64,000 bases of DNA, from assembly GCA_026004015.1 (NCBI GenBank), contig BPIH01000001.1, positions 272,398 to 336,397 on the forward strand, written 5' to 3'. The translations under genes were made by a program, and so were the position numbers. Within the stretch, counting starts at the first letter, position 1. Each line of letters begins with the position of its first letter. Origin of the DNA: Chloroflexota bacterium (GTDB lineage Bacteria; Chloroflexota; Limnocylindria; Limnocylindrales; CSP1-4). This document shows, piece after piece, positions 36,201 to 46,504 of this stretch. Under the pieces are notes generated by a model. That model did no database searches, was not told the origin of the DNA, and saw nothing but the letters and a program-made list of their open reading frames with translations.

Positions 36201-36263
36201 CTCTTCGAGGGTGGGCCGCCGGGTGGTCGACCCGATCGCCCCGAAGGTGGTGGCACCGCCTGA
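33252..36263 (+). CDS. Large methylase-like protein with zinc ribbon and nuclease-like C-terminus
   Basis: A 1003-residue multi-domain protein. The N-terminus looks like a SAM-binding fold (DIVVDLAGRGGWIARVAHAR, then ISLEADPLARLAAEIVLRPP) and is followed by a split zinc ribbon (HCRRCGRRV at about 117-125 and YRCPACG at about 190-196). This order resembles adenine-specific DNA methylases with a Zn-ribbon (COG1743-like). I find no DPPY/NPPY catalytic motif, so activity is doubtful. The middle has a helical block and a proline/glutamine linker with a short repeat (LGQPPSQP twice, near 35220-35280). The C-terminus has LDLVWYVRSRAVFLFEVEWT and DERIVRFVVLAPERR, which recall a restriction-endonuclease-like core with E-V-E in place of E-x-K. 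The frame is intact with no shifts. A CACAAT -10 seven bases before ATG 33252 suggests a near-leaderless transcript. Confidence 0.6.
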   Translation: MPRPASGARSDPILGLPVIDRLAPPPPAAAIAAVVDALTAPGDIVVDLAGRGGWIARVAHARRRKAISLEADPLARLAAEIVLRPPDLRHLDATVAAIGARAVGETSLRLAAADHFRTHCRRCGRRVVAEDVVWRLIPARADPRGPGAAAEARGTGAEPESTPTARPPSGAPAPLPSGHPWSDAEPVEVRYRCPACGPGAGARDPASAPVDEADRRLAARAGLDGAAAARAALRERFAVDDRLPTLPDELLDLASPRQLVILAAVLDAIEEGLRAPAVDAALRFALLGAIQQTGRTLGLGGRPTALRLVGGRVRLSAEAWRERNPWLAFETGIRVVRGVVQRLEADDPGAPPARFGEDVRALVEGPATAVVRLATPAALVALAEEVAGLEAEFGRSPIRLAVVEAPPVPSPDRLLAAYHAVGWILGREAVRQLPLEVLAAGGVGGSGWPLVALRRSLEGSAGLLTPDGRAVVVVRGLGLEPLAGAAVAASRAGYRLAAVDRHSEPEAAWTLELEPPQRGLAPSAAAWPGAWAPAIRPDPRVPAPPATDGSAPPGVASLAERPFSCSEALRTVVDASVAVLKSAGEPVGRERLVGPLLVALDRSGHLRRAAVAEAPPAGVDPARPAAESVPPRQPGAAAPASNPSAGGLGAAEAGARSSQHLGQPPSQPLGQPPSQPRRTAVSSGTPPAAVGTATAVETIVSLLEAAVEGGGSRRLAAIGGELWLADPGDRAAAADPISDRIEWAVLTFLATAAPAEPERVVAAVEERLGLRDPLDRALVRACLASYAVPAGDGRLVAARDDLVRRANEHTRVLARLVELGHALGFNVWLPARERTRRHGGGTLEALLGERERRAHLGAVLSAPTDALEALDLVWYVRSRAVFLFEVEWTAMLAGPVLRRGPLIPTDERIVRFVVLAPERRALARAKLEGSAFLRATLEVDNWHILLWDQLDAFAALRPPSLAALEPYLGLDPPVERPTGDQLPLFEGGPPGGRPDRPEGGGTA

Positions 36264-36420
36264 CGGCCGGGCGACTCCCCGGTGAAGAGCGAGGCGCTAC
36301 CATCGACCCCGGAAGATGCTGCCGCCGGGACGAACGACCGGTGCCGGCCGGTCGGGGGACGCCGGGGCGAATGACCACGCGGCGCCGTGGGCACCGGCCC
36401 GCCCCAGGGAGGCTCCTGCC

Positions 36421-38103
36421 GTGACCGATCTTGCCACCACCTCGCCCGTCGACGCCCTCGCCGAGCGCTACTGGGAGTCGCTCCTCGAGCTCTGGCCGAC
36501 CATGGCGACCCTCTACGGCGACGACCGCTACGACGACCGCCTCGAGGATCCCGGGCCCGAAGGCCGGGCGAAGGTTCGCCGTCTCCACGAGGCGACCCTG
36601 GCCGAGGTCGAGGCCTTCAGCCGGGATGGGCTCCCGGTCGAGGACCGGATCACCCTCGACATCCTCGGGGTCGTCTGCCGGCTCCAGATCGAGCAGGACG
36701 ACCAGGGCTTCCACGAGCTCCGGGTGGTCGACCAGATCGAGGGGCCCCAGACCCTCCTCCCCCAGCTCGTTCAGTTCCAGCGGGCCGACACGCCGGAGCG
36801 CCTCGAGCGGCTCCTCGCCCGGCTCCGGGAGTACGGTCGCTTCATGGCCGCCAACGTCGGCATCCTCCGGGACGGGATCCGGAGCGGTCGGACGGCGCCG
36901 CGGATCGTCGCCGAGCGGACCATCGAACAGCTCGAGCGGCTCCTCGCCGTACCCATCGAGGAGGCCGTCATCCCGAGCCTCGTTCAGGTCGCCGACGAGG
37001 CGGCCCGGGAGCGGGTCCGGGAGGTCGTCCGGGAGGTCGTCTACCCGGCCGACGCCGCCTTCCTCGAGGTCCTCCGGACCGAGTACCTGCCCCACACCCG
37101 GACCGAGCCGGGCCTCTGGTCGGCACCCGACGGGGAGGCGCTCTATCGGACCCAGATCCGAGCCTGGACGACCCTCGACCTCGAGCCCCGGGAGGTCCAC
37201 GAGCTCGGTCTCGCCGAGCTCGAGATGATCCGGACCGAGCAGCGGGCGATTGCCCGGGCGGCCGGTTTCGATGACGACGTCGCCGCCTACCGGGCGCAGC
37301 TGGCGAGCGATCCGGCGAACCGGCCGGCGACGCGGGACGAGCTCCTCGAACGGGCTCGGGAGGACGTCGAGCGGGCCCTCGCCGCTGCGCCGCGGGCCTT
37401 CGGGCGGCTGCCACGGACGCCGGTCGAGGTCCGCCCCGTCGAGGCGTTCAAGGAGAAGGACGCACCCTTCGCCTACTACCTGCCGCCGGCGGCCGACGGG
37501 ACGCGGCCGGGGATCTACTACGCGAACACGTACGATCTCGCCTCGCGGTACTTCTCGAACCTCGCCCCGACGACGTACCACGAGGCCGTTCCCGGCCACC
37601 ACTTCCAGATCGCTCTCGAGATCGAGCACCCCCATCTCAACCGCTTCCGGCGCCTCGGGTCGCGCCTTGTCGGGGCGGCCTTCGCCGAGGGCTGGGGGCT
37701 CTACTCCGAACGGCTCGCCGACGAGCTCGGTCTCTATCGGAACGACGCCGAACGGTTCGGGATGCTCACCGCCCAGGCCTGGCGGGCGGCGCGCCTCGTC
37801 GTCGACACCGGCCTCCATGCCCTGCGCTGGTCGCGGGAGCGATCGATCGCCTTCCTCCGGGAGACGGGTCTGACCGAGACCGACGCCGTCATCGAGACCG
37901 ACCGCTACATCGTCTGGCCGGGTCAGGCCCTCGCCTACAAGATCGGCCAGCGGGAGATCGAGCGGCTCCGGCGCGAGCTCGCCGCCCGGGAGGGCTCGCG
38001 CTTCGATCTGCGGGCTTTCCACGACGAGCTCCTCGGCCACGGCTCGCTCCCCCTGGCGACCCTGGCCCGCGAGCTGCCGACCTGGCTGGCGGCGGCGGTC
38101 TGA
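36421..38103 (+). CDS. DUF885-family zinc metallopeptidase
   Basis: About 560 residues. The family signature HEAVPGHHFQ lies near residue 395 (HExxGHH, metal ligands and catalytic Glu). It is followed by AFAEGWGLYSERLADELGLY, which holds the third ligand, and VDTGLHALRWSRERSIAFLR. The N-terminal half is helical with the usual DUF885 pattern (DRITLDILGVVCRLQIEQDD). No signal peptide is seen, so it should work in the cytoplasm on peptides, although several relatives are exported. GTG 36421 is supported by GGAGG ten bases upstream. DUF885 members have few proven substrates; general oligopeptide breakdown is the safe reading. Confidence 0.88.
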   Translation: MTDLATTSPVDALAERYWESLLELWPTMATLYGDDRYDDRLEDPGPEGRAKVRRLHEATLAEVEAFSRDGLPVEDRITLDILGVVCRLQIEQDDQGFHELRVVDQIEGPQTLLPQLVQFQRADTPERLERLLARLREYGRFMAANVGILRDGIRSGRTAPRIVAERTIEQLERLLAVPIEEAVIPSLVQVADEAARERVREVVREVVYPADAAFLEVLRTEYLPHTRTEPGLWSAPDGEALYRTQIRAWTTLDLEPREVHELGLAELEMIRTEQRAIARAAGFDDDVAAYRAQLASDPANRPATRDELLERAREDVERALAAAPRAFGRLPRTPVEVRPVEAFKEKDAPFAYYLPPAADGTRPGIYYANTYDLASRYFSNLAPTTYHEAVPGHHFQIALEIEHPHLNRFRRLGSRLVGAAFAEGWGLYSERLADELGLYRNDAERFGMLTAQAWRAARLVVDTGLHALRWSRERSIAFLRETGLTETDAVIETDRYIVWPGQALAYKIGQREIERLRRELAAREGSRFDLRAFHDELLGHGSLPLATLARELPTWLAAAV

Positions 38104-38498
38104 CGGCCGCGAACTCGCCTTCGGCCACGTCTGACCGCCGCGAACGGGGCTTCAATCACTTCCGGCCGCCGCGACCCGCCGCCGGGGCGAAACCCGGGCG
38201 ACCGGGGCGTCCCTGCGCTTTCCTGTCGTTGCGGGCCCGCCCACACGGATTTCGTCGTGGCGTGGCAGAGATGGCGCGAGATTCGTATTGACGCCGCGCT
38301 CGCGCGTGTGGCACCATGAGCCGCGTTTCGTCCTGCCCAGCGCGACACGTCGGGAGCGCGTCCCGTCCTCCGGTCGGAGGAGCGGCCGCCGGTCGTGCCG
38401 GTTCGAGCACCGAGCGCGACCCGAGCCGGCGGCAACGCTCTGGACGCTGAGGCCCGACGGGTCGGCGTCCGAAGGCGGACCCACAGCAGGGAGCGATC
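38104..38498 (+). promoter_or_regulatory. Intergenic region with promoter of the aminotransferase gene
   Basis: About 395 bases without a gene. TTGACG (38288-38293) and, 18 bases on, CACCAT (38312-38317), preceded by TGG, make a plausible promoter for the aminotransferase about 180 bases downstream. This leaves a long leader in which an IclR-type operator could lie, but I could not identify a palindrome with confidence. Confidence 0.4.
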
Positions 38499-39878
38499 AT
38501 GACCGAACCGAGCACCGCCTCCGCCCCGTCTCTTCGTCGCGAGCGCCAGCTCGCCATGTACCGTCGGGCTTCGCAGATCATGCCGGGCGGGACCGATTCG
38601 AACTTCCGCGCCTGGGGCGAATCGACGATCTACGTCGATCGGGGGGCGGGAGGCCTCGTCTGGGACATCGACGGCAACGAGTACGTCGACCTCCGGATGG
38701 GCTACGGCCCCGTCATCCTCGGCCATGCCGACCCTCGGGTCGACGACTACGTGAACGAGCGGATGCGGCGGGGCGTGAGCTTCTCCCTCACGAGCGAGGA
38801 CGAGGTCCGAGCCATCGAGCTCCTCTGCGAGCTCACCGGCTGGGTCGAGATGGCCCGGATGACGGTCTCCGGAACCGAAGCGACGATGCACGCCATTCGG
38901 GTCGCCCGTGCCTACACCGGCCGCAACAAGATCGTCAAGTTCGAGGGCCAGTACCACGGCGTCCACGACTACGCCCTCATCTCGGTCCTGCCGAACGACG
39001 TCGCTGAGCTCGGCGATCCCGACAACCCGGTCCGCCTGGCCTGGGGTCGGGGCATTCCGGCGGCCGTGGCCGAGACGGTCATCCCGGCCCGCTACAACAA
39101 CCTCGACGTCCTTCGGCGGCTGTTCGAGCGGGAGGGGCACGACATCGCCGCCATCATCGTCGAGCCGGTCCTCGGCAACGCCCAGGGGATCATGCCGCAG
39201 CCCGGCTTCCACGCCGCCATGCGGGAGCTCACCCGGGAGTTCGGAATCCTCCTCATCTTCGACGAGGTGAAGACCGGCTTCCGGTTCGCCCGGGGCGGGG
39301 CGGCCGAATACTTCGGGGTGACGCCCGACCTGGCGACCTACGCCAAGGCCATGGGGAACGGCTACCCGGCCGCCGCTTTCGGTGGCCGCCGCGAGGTGAT
39401 GAGCGTCCTGCCGAGCCAGGTCAGCCACGGTGGGACGTACGCCGGGAATCGGGTGGCCGCGGCCGCCGCGGTGAAGACCCTCGAGATCCTCCGCGACACG
39501 CCGGCCCTCGAAACGATCCGGCGGACCGGCGAGGCGATCCAGGCCGGGATCCGGGAGGTCATCGAGGCGAAGGGTGTCCCCTTCATCTTCACCGGCCATC
39601 CGTCGATGTTCGGGATCATGTTCACCGACCGGGTCCCGACCGAGTACCGGGACTGGGCGAACACCGATCACGAGCTCTACGACATGATCGCCGTCGGAAT
39701 GCACGCCAGGGGCGCGATGCCGGAACCGGACAGCCGGGAGCCGTGGTTCATCTGCGAGGCGCACAGCCAGGGCGATATCGTCGATCGGGTCGTCTCCATC
39801 TTCCGGGACAGCTTCCACGCCGCCCTCGAAGCCCGGGCCCGGAGCGGGGCGGAGGGCGCAGCGACGGCGGCGAGCTGA
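38499..39878 (+). CDS. Class III aminotransferase (glutamate-1-semialdehyde aminomutase-like)
   Basis: A 459-residue PLP enzyme of the class III family close to HemL-like proteins. Evidence includes ASQIMPGGTDSNFRAWG, DIDGNEYVDLRMGYGPVILG, SGTEATMHAIRVARAYTGR, KFEGQYHGVHD, IFDEVKTGFRFARGGAAEYF with the cofactor Asp, and YAKAMGNGYPAAAFGG with the Schiff-base Lys. True HemL usually has 'GGxxxNG' and 'SKIIGGGLPVG'; the AKAMGNGYP form points to a catabolic amino-acid or amino-sugar aminotransferase instead. It is followed after 12 bases by an IclR regulator, which fits a degradative pathway under local control. The amine donor is unknown. Confidence 0.85.
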   Translation: MTEPSTASAPSLRRERQLAMYRRASQIMPGGTDSNFRAWGESTIYVDRGAGGLVWDIDGNEYVDLRMGYGPVILGHADPRVDDYVNERMRRGVSFSLTSEDEVRAIELLCELTGWVEMARMTVSGTEATMHAIRVARAYTGRNKIVKFEGQYHGVHDYALISVLPNDVAELGDPDNPVRLAWGRGIPAAVAETVIPARYNNLDVLRRLFEREGHDIAAIIVEPVLGNAQGIMPQPGFHAAMRELTREFGILLIFDEVKTGFRFARGGAAEYFGVTPDLATYAKAMGNGYPAAAFGGRREVMSVLPSQVSHGGTYAGNRVAAAAAVKTLEILRDTPALETIRRTGEAIQAGIREVIEAKGVPFIFTGHPSMFGIMFTDRVPTEYRDWANTDHELYDMIAVGMHARGAMPEPDSREPWFICEAHSQGDIVDRVVSIFRDSFHAALEARARSGAEGAATAAS

Positions 39879-39890
39879 GGGGGCAGGGGA

Positions 39891-40673
39891 ATGGCGGTCG
39901 ACGGGAGCGCGGTCCGATCGGTCGATCGAGCGGCGGCGCTCCTCCTCGCCCTCGGTGATCACCAGGGGGCGGCCGGGGTGAGCGAGCTCGCCCGCCGGCT
40001 CGGCCTCCACAAGTCGACGGCCTCGCGCCTCCTGGCGACCCTCGAGCGGCGGGGTCTCGTCGAACAGGACGGGGAGACGGGCAAGTACCGGCTCGGTCTC
40101 GTCGTCATTCGGCTCGCCGAGCACGCCGAGCGAACCCTCGACCTGCGGGCGATCGGCTTGCCCGAGCTCGAGCGGCTCGCCCGCCGGGTCCATGAGACGG
40201 CGGGGCTCGCCGTCGCCGACGGCGGGGAGCTCGTCTGCGTCGCCCAGGTCGACGGTCCGAACCTCGTCGCCGTCGGTGACTGGACGGGGCGGCGGGGGCC
40301 GCTCCACGCCCTCGCTGCCGGGAAGGTCATCCTCGCGGCTCGGCCGGAACGGGACCTGGCTCGCCTCGTCCGGCAGGGGCTGACGGCGTTCACCGAACGG
40401 ACGCTCGTCCGCCTGGAGCCGCTCCTCGAGGATCTGGCTCGAACGCGCCGGCGGGGATACGCGACGGCCTTCGGCGAGTACGAGCGGGGGCTGAACAGCA
40501 TCGCCGCGCCCGTCCGGGACGCCCGGGGGCAGGTCATCGCCGCTGTCCAGATCTGGGGACCGGCCTTCCGGATCTCGCTCCGGCGGGTGCCGGAGCTGGC
40601 GGCGGCGGTCCGCGAGACGGCCGAGGCCATCAGTCGGCGACTCGGGGCGGACGGGCTGAGCGGCGAGGGCTGA
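39891..40673 (+). CDS. IclR-family transcriptional regulator
   Basis: A 260-residue regulator with an N-terminal winged helix (SVDRAAALLLALGDH, GVSELARRLGLHKSTASRLL, ATLERRGLVEQDGETGKYRL) and a GAF-like effector domain (LERLARRVHETAGLAVADGG; LHALAAGKVILAA; RRRGYATAFGEYERGLNSIA; APVRDARGQVIAAVQI). This is the full IclR architecture at the usual length. It lies 12 bases after the aminotransferase gene on the same strand and probably regulates that gene together with itself. IclR proteins bind small carboxylic or aromatic effectors; the ligand cannot be read from sequence. Confidence 0.93.
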   Translation: MAVDGSAVRSVDRAAALLLALGDHQGAAGVSELARRLGLHKSTASRLLATLERRGLVEQDGETGKYRLGLVVIRLAEHAERTLDLRAIGLPELERLARRVHETAGLAVADGGELVCVAQVDGPNLVAVGDWTGRRGPLHALAAGKVILAARPERDLARLVRQGLTAFTERTLVRLEPLLEDLARTRRRGYATAFGEYERGLNSIAAPVRDARGQVIAAVQIWGPAFRISLRRVPELAAAVRETAEAISRRLGADGLSGEG

Positions 40674-40929
40674 GCGGCGGGGGCGGACTGGCGGCCGGGA
40701 GGCCTCGCTGTCGCCGGAGCCACGCAATGCCGAGACTCAGCTCGGGCGCTGGCGCGGGCGGGGGCCTTCGGTCGGCGTCTCTGGCTCGGGCTCGGCCGCG
40801 TGGGGTCCCTCGTGAGACCGCTCTGGGCATGAGCGTCGGTCGACCGCGGGCGGAGGAGCGGCCGCGGCAGGGCCCGTCTTGCTCGCCCCTGCCGGCCGCC
40901 GACACGATGCCAGGCGCGCTGGACGCCCC

Positions 40930-42231
<1,302 letters not shown>

Positions 42232-42380
42232 TCACGGCCCTGCCGAGGATGTGGAGCCGGGGTCACGATTGTGACGAGGTGGGCCGCCGGGCACGGAATG
42301 GGCTCACGAGGTGGCCCTCGGGCAGCGGGTCGTCGCGTTCGACGAGGTGGCCGTCGGGCAGCGGGCCGGCGCATCGCCGG

Positions 42381-42489
42381 GTTGACGGGAGCCGAGTTCA
42401 CCAGGCGGCGTTGCGGGCCTCCGTGGCCGCTCTCGCGCCCGACACGCCGGGAGTTGACGGGAGTCGAGTTCACCAGGCGGCGTTGCGGG
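42381..42489 (+). repeat. Direct repeat, 37 bp, 72-bp period
   Basis: GTTGACGGGAG(C/T)CGAGTTCACC, continuing through AGGCGGCGTTGCGGG, occurs at 42381-42417 and 42453-42489, nearly identical. A second pair, ACGAGGTGGCC(C/G)TCGGGCAGCGGG, lies just before it (about 42306 and 42342). They sit between the truncated IS3 and mscS. Confidence 0.75.
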
Positions 42490-42565
42490 AGGCCGCCCCG
42501 CTGGGCAGCCTGCTACCCCCTGCCGCCGACCGCCACCGCCCGCCGGTCCGCCCGCGCCACCCTGG

Positions 42566-42578
42566 TAGGCTTGGGCCA
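42566..42578 (+). promoter_or_regulatory. Extended -10, leaderless-type, before mscS
   Basis: TGGTAGGCT (TG-n-TAGGCT; box at 42566-42571) is followed by six bases and the ATG at 42578, placing the transcript start on the initiation codon. No -35 match is evident, as is common with extended -10 promoters. Confidence 0.5.
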
Positions 42579-43744
42579 TGCCGGATCTCACCCGCCTCGA
42601 CGTCGACGCCCTCCTCGCCGAGTTCGGCGGTCGCCTCCTCGCCGTCGCCCTCATCGTCCTCGGGGCGGTCGTCGTCTACCGCGTCGGCCGGATCCTCATC
42701 CACCAGGCGGTCGAGCACGCCCTCGACCGACCGACCGCCGACAGCACCGTCGCCGAGCTGTCGGCCATGGAGCGTCGGAAGCGGATCGAGACCCTCGACG
42801 CCTTCTTCGTCAAGCTCCTGCGGGGCGGTGTCCTCGCCGTCGCCGTCCTCCTCATCCTCAACGCCCTCGGCCTCCTGGCGGCCCTCGCCGGCCTGAGCCT
42901 CATCGGCGCCGCCCTCGCCTTTGCCGCCCAGAGCACGATCCGCGACTTCCTGAACGGTGCCTTCATTCTTCTCGAAAACCAGTACGCCAAGGGCGACGTC
43001 GTTCGGATCGCCGGTGTCGCCGGCGCCGTGGAGGACTTCAGCCTCCGCCGGACGACCCTTCGCGACCTGGATGGGACCGTCCACGTGGTGCCCAACGGGG
43101 CCATCACCGTCGCCTCGAATCTGACCCGAACTTGGGCGAGGATCAACGAGAACGTCCAGATCGCCTACGAGGCCGACCTCGACCGAGCCATCGAGGTCAT
43201 CGATGCCGTCGGCCAGGAGATGGCCGCCAGCGAGGTCTGGCGGCGCCGGATCCTCGAGGCGCCGCGGGTCATCCGCGTCGACCAGCTCGGCGACAACGCC
43301 GTCGTCCTCAAGATCCTCGGCACGGTCCGGGCGGCCGACCAGTGGGAGGCGGCGGGCGAACTGCGGCGGCGGCTCCTGGCTGCCTTCCGCGAGCACGGCA
43401 TCGAGATCCCGTATCCGCGGCGGGTGGTCGTGACGCGGACCGCCGGGAGCGGCGAGGATGAGGTTGGCGCGGGCGACGGGGGCGAAGCGAGCGGCGATGA
43501 CGAGGCGGGCGCGGGCGACGAGAGCGAGCCGAGGATTCGGTCGGCCGCCGCGCCTACCGCGCACCCGGGTCGAGCGCACGGCGGGACGCCCGGGGGCGGC
43601 CGAGACGGACGGGCCGAACGACGAGCGCGACGACAGCAGGACGCACAGACGAGGAAACGGACTCGCCGCCGAGGGCCGAGCCTTCGTAGAATGGGGCGCC
43701 ACGAGCCCGGTCGATCGTCGCAGCCTTCGGAGGAGCACCGTCCC
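42578..43744 (+). CDS. mscS: Small-conductance mechanosensitive channel (MscS family)
   Basis: The channel part spans about 290 residues. Three membrane helices are seen: [40 protein letters not shown] and the pore-lining [20 protein letters not shown], with the Ala/Gly-rich TM3 of MscS. The beta domain ([40 protein letters not shown]) and the alpha/beta end ([18 protein letters not shown]) follow. It releases solutes under hypo-osmotic shock. After YPRR the frame runs on through about 100 low-complexity acidic then basic residues, with no stop, straight into acs. Either the native stop is lost by a shift or the two are read as one. The ATG at 42578 has an extended -10 six bases before it. 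Confidence 0.85.
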
Positions 43745-45727
43745 GTGAGCGCCCAGCCCGACCCCGTCGTCCCCGAGGTCAGCCGACCCGAGATCGAGAA
43801 CCTCCTCGTCGAGGCCCGTCGCTTCCCGCCGCCCCCCGAGTTCGCCGCTCGGGCGAACGTCGGCCCCGAGATCTACGAGGAGGCCGAGCGCGACTACGTC
43901 GCCTTCTGGGAGCGCCTCGCTCGGGAGCGGATCACCTGGTTCACCCCCTTCGAGAAGACCCTCGAGTGGGACCTTCCCTTCGCCAAGTGGTTCGTCGGCG
44001 GCGAGCTGAACGTCGCCTACAACTGCGTCGACCGCCACGTCGAGCGCGGCCTCGGCGACAAGGTCGCCTACCACTGGATCGGCGAGCCCGGCGACACCCG
44101 GACCCTGACCTACGCCGACCTCCTCCGGGAAAGCTCGAAGTGCGCCAACGCCCTCAAGGAGCTCGGCGTCCGGAAGGGCGATCGCGTCGCCATCTACCTG
44201 CCGATGATCCCCGAGCTCCCGATCGCCATGCTCGCCTGCGCCCGGATCGGGGCGCCCCACACCGTCGTCTTCGGCGGCTTCAGCGCCGAGGCCCTCGCCG
44301 GCCGGATCAACGACTGCGGGGCGAAGGTCCTCATCACCGCCGACGGCGGCTGGCGGCGGGGCAAGAAGGTGAACCTCAAGCACCACGCCGACGAGGCCCT
44401 CGCCGACACGCCGACCATCGAACACGTCATCGTCGTCGACCGCCTGAAGGACGGGGCTCACATGGTCGAGGGTCGCGACCACTGGTGGGGCGACCTCGTC
44501 GACCGCCAGCCCGAGCGCTGCCCGCCGGTTCCCGTCGAGAGCGAGCACATGCTCTACCTCCTCTACACCTCGGGCACGACGGCGAAACCGAAGGGGATCC
44601 TCCACACCTCGGCCGGCTACCTCCTCGGCACCTCGTACACCCACTGGGCGATCTTCGACATCAAGCCCGAGGACGTCTACTGGTGTGCCGCCGACATCGG
44701 CTGGGTGACCGGGCACTCGTACATCGTCTACGGTCCTCTGGCCAACGCGACGACGGGCATCCTCTACGAGGGCGCCCCCGACACCCCGGCCTGGGATCGC
44801 TGGTGGCAGATCGTCGAGGACTACAGGGTGACGATCCTCTACACCGCCCCGACGGCGATCCGGGCTTTCATGAAGCAGGGCCCCGAGTGGCCGGCGAAGC
44901 ACGACCTGTCGTCCTTGCGCCTCCTCGGCTCGGTCGGTGAGCCGATCAACCCCGAGGCCTGGCTCTGGTACCACGAGCACATCGGGGGCGGCCGAGCGCC
45001 CATCGTCGACACCTGGTGGCAGACCGAAACCGGGATGATCCTCATCACCCCCCTGCCCGGGATCACGACGACGAAGCCCGGCTCGGCCACCTTCCCCTTC
45101 CCCGGCATCGAAGCCGACGTCGTCGACGCCGAGGGGCGCTCCGTCCCCCTCGGTGGCGGCGGCTACCTCGTCCTGAAGCGGCCCTGGCCGGCGATGCTCC
45201 GCGGCATCTACGGCGACCCCGAGCGCTACCGGCAGACGTACTGGAGCCGCTTCCCCGGGATGTACTTCGCCGGCGACGGGGCGAAGCGGGACGAGGAGGG
45301 CTACTACTGGCTCCTCGGCCGAGTCGACGACGTCATGAACGTCGCCGGGCACCGGATCAGCACGACCGAGGTCGAATCGGCCCTCGTCGACCACCGCTCG
45401 GTCGCCGAGGCGGCCGTCGTCGGCAAGAGCGACGAGGTCACGGGTCAGGCGATCTTCGCCTTCGTCATCCTCAAGGCCGGCCAGGAGCCCTCGGACGCCC
45501 TGGCCCTCCAGCTCCGGGAGCACGTCGCCTACGTCATCGGTCCCATCGCCCGACCGAAGTACCTCATGTTCGTGCCCGACCTGCCGAAGACCCGGTCGGG
45601 CAAGATCATGCGCCGCCTCCTCCGGGACATCGCCGAGGGGCGGGCCCTCGGCGACACGACCACCCTCGCCGACGCCGGCGTCGTCGATCTCATCCGGGAA
45701 CGGACGGGCGCCGCCGAGGAGGACTGA
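43745..45727 (+). CDS. acs: Acetyl-CoA synthetase (AMP-forming)
   Basis: A 660-residue adenylate-forming enzyme making acetyl-CoA from acetate, ATP and CoA. Conserved blocks are [69 protein letters not shown] (P-loop, with Ala where Gly is usual), [20 protein letters not shown]-like context, [29 protein letters not shown] and the catalytic lysine in [11 protein letters not shown] chose GTG 43745 because GGAGGAG precedes it by eight bases and the conserved N-terminus starts there. It shares an uninterrupted frame with mscS. The enzyme is usually controlled by lysine acetylation of the SGK lysine. Confidence 0.93.
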   Translation: MSAQPDPVVPEVSRPEIENLLVEARRFPPPPEFAARANVGPEIYEEAERDYVAFWERLARERITWFTPFEKTLEWDLPFAKWFVGGELNVAYNCVDRHVERGLGDKVAYHWIGEPGDTRTLTYADLLRESSKCANALKELGVRKGDRVAIYLPMIPELPIAMLACARIGAPHTVVFGGFSAEALAGRINDCGAKVLITADGGWRRGKKVNLKHHADEALADTPTIEHVIVVDRLKDGAHMVEGRDHWWGDLVDRQPERCPPVPVESEHMLYLLYTSGTTAKPKGILHTSAGYLLGTSYTHWAIFDIKPEDVYWCAADIGWVTGHSYIVYGPLANATTGILYEGAPDTPAWDRWWQIVEDYRVTILYTAPTAIRAFMKQGPEWPAKHDLSSLRLLGSVGEPINPEAWLWYHEHIGGGRAPIVDTWWQTETGMILITPLPGITTTKPGSATFPFPGIEADVVDAEGRSVPLGGGGYLVLKRPWPAMLRGIYGDPERYRQTYWSRFPGMYFAGDGAKRDEEGYYWLLGRVDDVMNVAGHRISTTEVESALVDHRSVAEAAVVGKSDEVTGQAIFAFVILKAGQEPSDALALQLREHVAYVIGPIARPKYLMFVPDLPKTRSGKIMRRLLRDIAEGRALGDTTTLADAGVVDLIRERTGAAEED

Positions 45728-45730
45728 GGC

Positions 45731-46384
45731 GTGCCCTTCGGCTTCCTCCGCCGGCGACCCGCGAGCCGTGAGGCGCCAGCCGCCACAGGCCCGGGCCCGG
45801 CGCCGCCCGAGGGAAGCCGAGGGGTCGCCTTCGACGCCCTGACCGAGGAGTGGCGCCTCGTCGGGACGATGCACATCGCCGGCCGCCTCTCGGACGCTTT
45901 GAACCGGCGGGAGACGATCGCCATCAGCGACGTCCGCTGGGCGCCCATCGCCGATCCGTCGGCCCTCACGGCTGTTCCGGGCCTGAAGGCCGTCGACCCC
46001 TACGACCTCATCGTCGTCTTCGCCGGCCCCGACAGCGTGCCGGCGATGACCGAGGCCGAGCGGGAGGCGCATCGGGTCCACAAGGTTCCCTACGACGTCG
46101 CCCTCGAGACCCCGCCCTTCCGGGTCGTCGGGACCGTCCATCTCTACCCGGGGACGGAACCCGACCGGCTTCTCGACCGGGCGACGGAGATGTTCGTCGC
46201 CGCCACGGATGCCTTCGTCTTCGTGGCCGGCCGGGAGCTCGAGTGGGTCCGCGGGCAGACGGTCCTCGTCAACCGCTTCTACCTGCGGGGCATCGAGCAG
46301 ATCGATCGCCGGACCCTGGAGCGGGTCGTGCCGCTGCCCGGGCAGCCCCTCGGCGGGACGAGCTGGCGGGAACGGAGTCGCTGA
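45731..46384 (+). CDS. Conserved hypothetical protein downstream of acs
   Basis: A 217-residue protein starting GTG three bases after the acs stop, so it is in the same operon. It has a basic-proline leader and then two similar beta-rich halves: WRLVGTMHIAGRLSDALNRR and ETIAISDVRW, then FRVVGTVHLYPGTEPDRLLD and DAFVFVAGRELEWVRGQTVL. This suggests a duplicated small barrel or PilZ-like fold. No membrane helix or catalytic residues are evident. I do not recognise a named family; a regulatory or scaffold role is conjecture. Confidence 0.65.
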   Translation: MPFGFLRRRPASREAPAATGPGPAPPEGSRGVAFDALTEEWRLVGTMHIAGRLSDALNRRETIAISDVRWAPIADPSALTAVPGLKAVDPYDLIVVFAGPDSVPAMTEAEREAHRVHKVPYDVALETPPFRVVGTVHLYPGTEPDRLLDRATEMFVAATDAFVFVAGRELEWVRGQTVLVNRFYLRGIEQIDRRTLERVVPLPGQPLGGTSWRERSR

Positions 46385-46504
46385 GCGGGCCCCGAGGGGT
46401 CGGCGGGCGACCCGACCGGCGTGGGCGAGCCGACCGGCGTGGGCGAACCCGACCCGTGCGGGCGGTGTTCGGTCGAGCGGTGTCGCGCGGTGTCGGCGGC
46501 CCCG

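Noticed and set aside
33252-36263. Calling the large protein a restriction-modification enzyme
   Set aside because: No DPPY/NPPY motif and no complete PD-(D/E)XK triad is visible, so an R-M function is not supported by sequence alone.
38499-39878. Calling the class III aminotransferase hemL
   Set aside because: The active-site block reads AKAMGNGYP, unlike HemL, and the adjacent IclR gene points to catabolism; no other heme gene is near.
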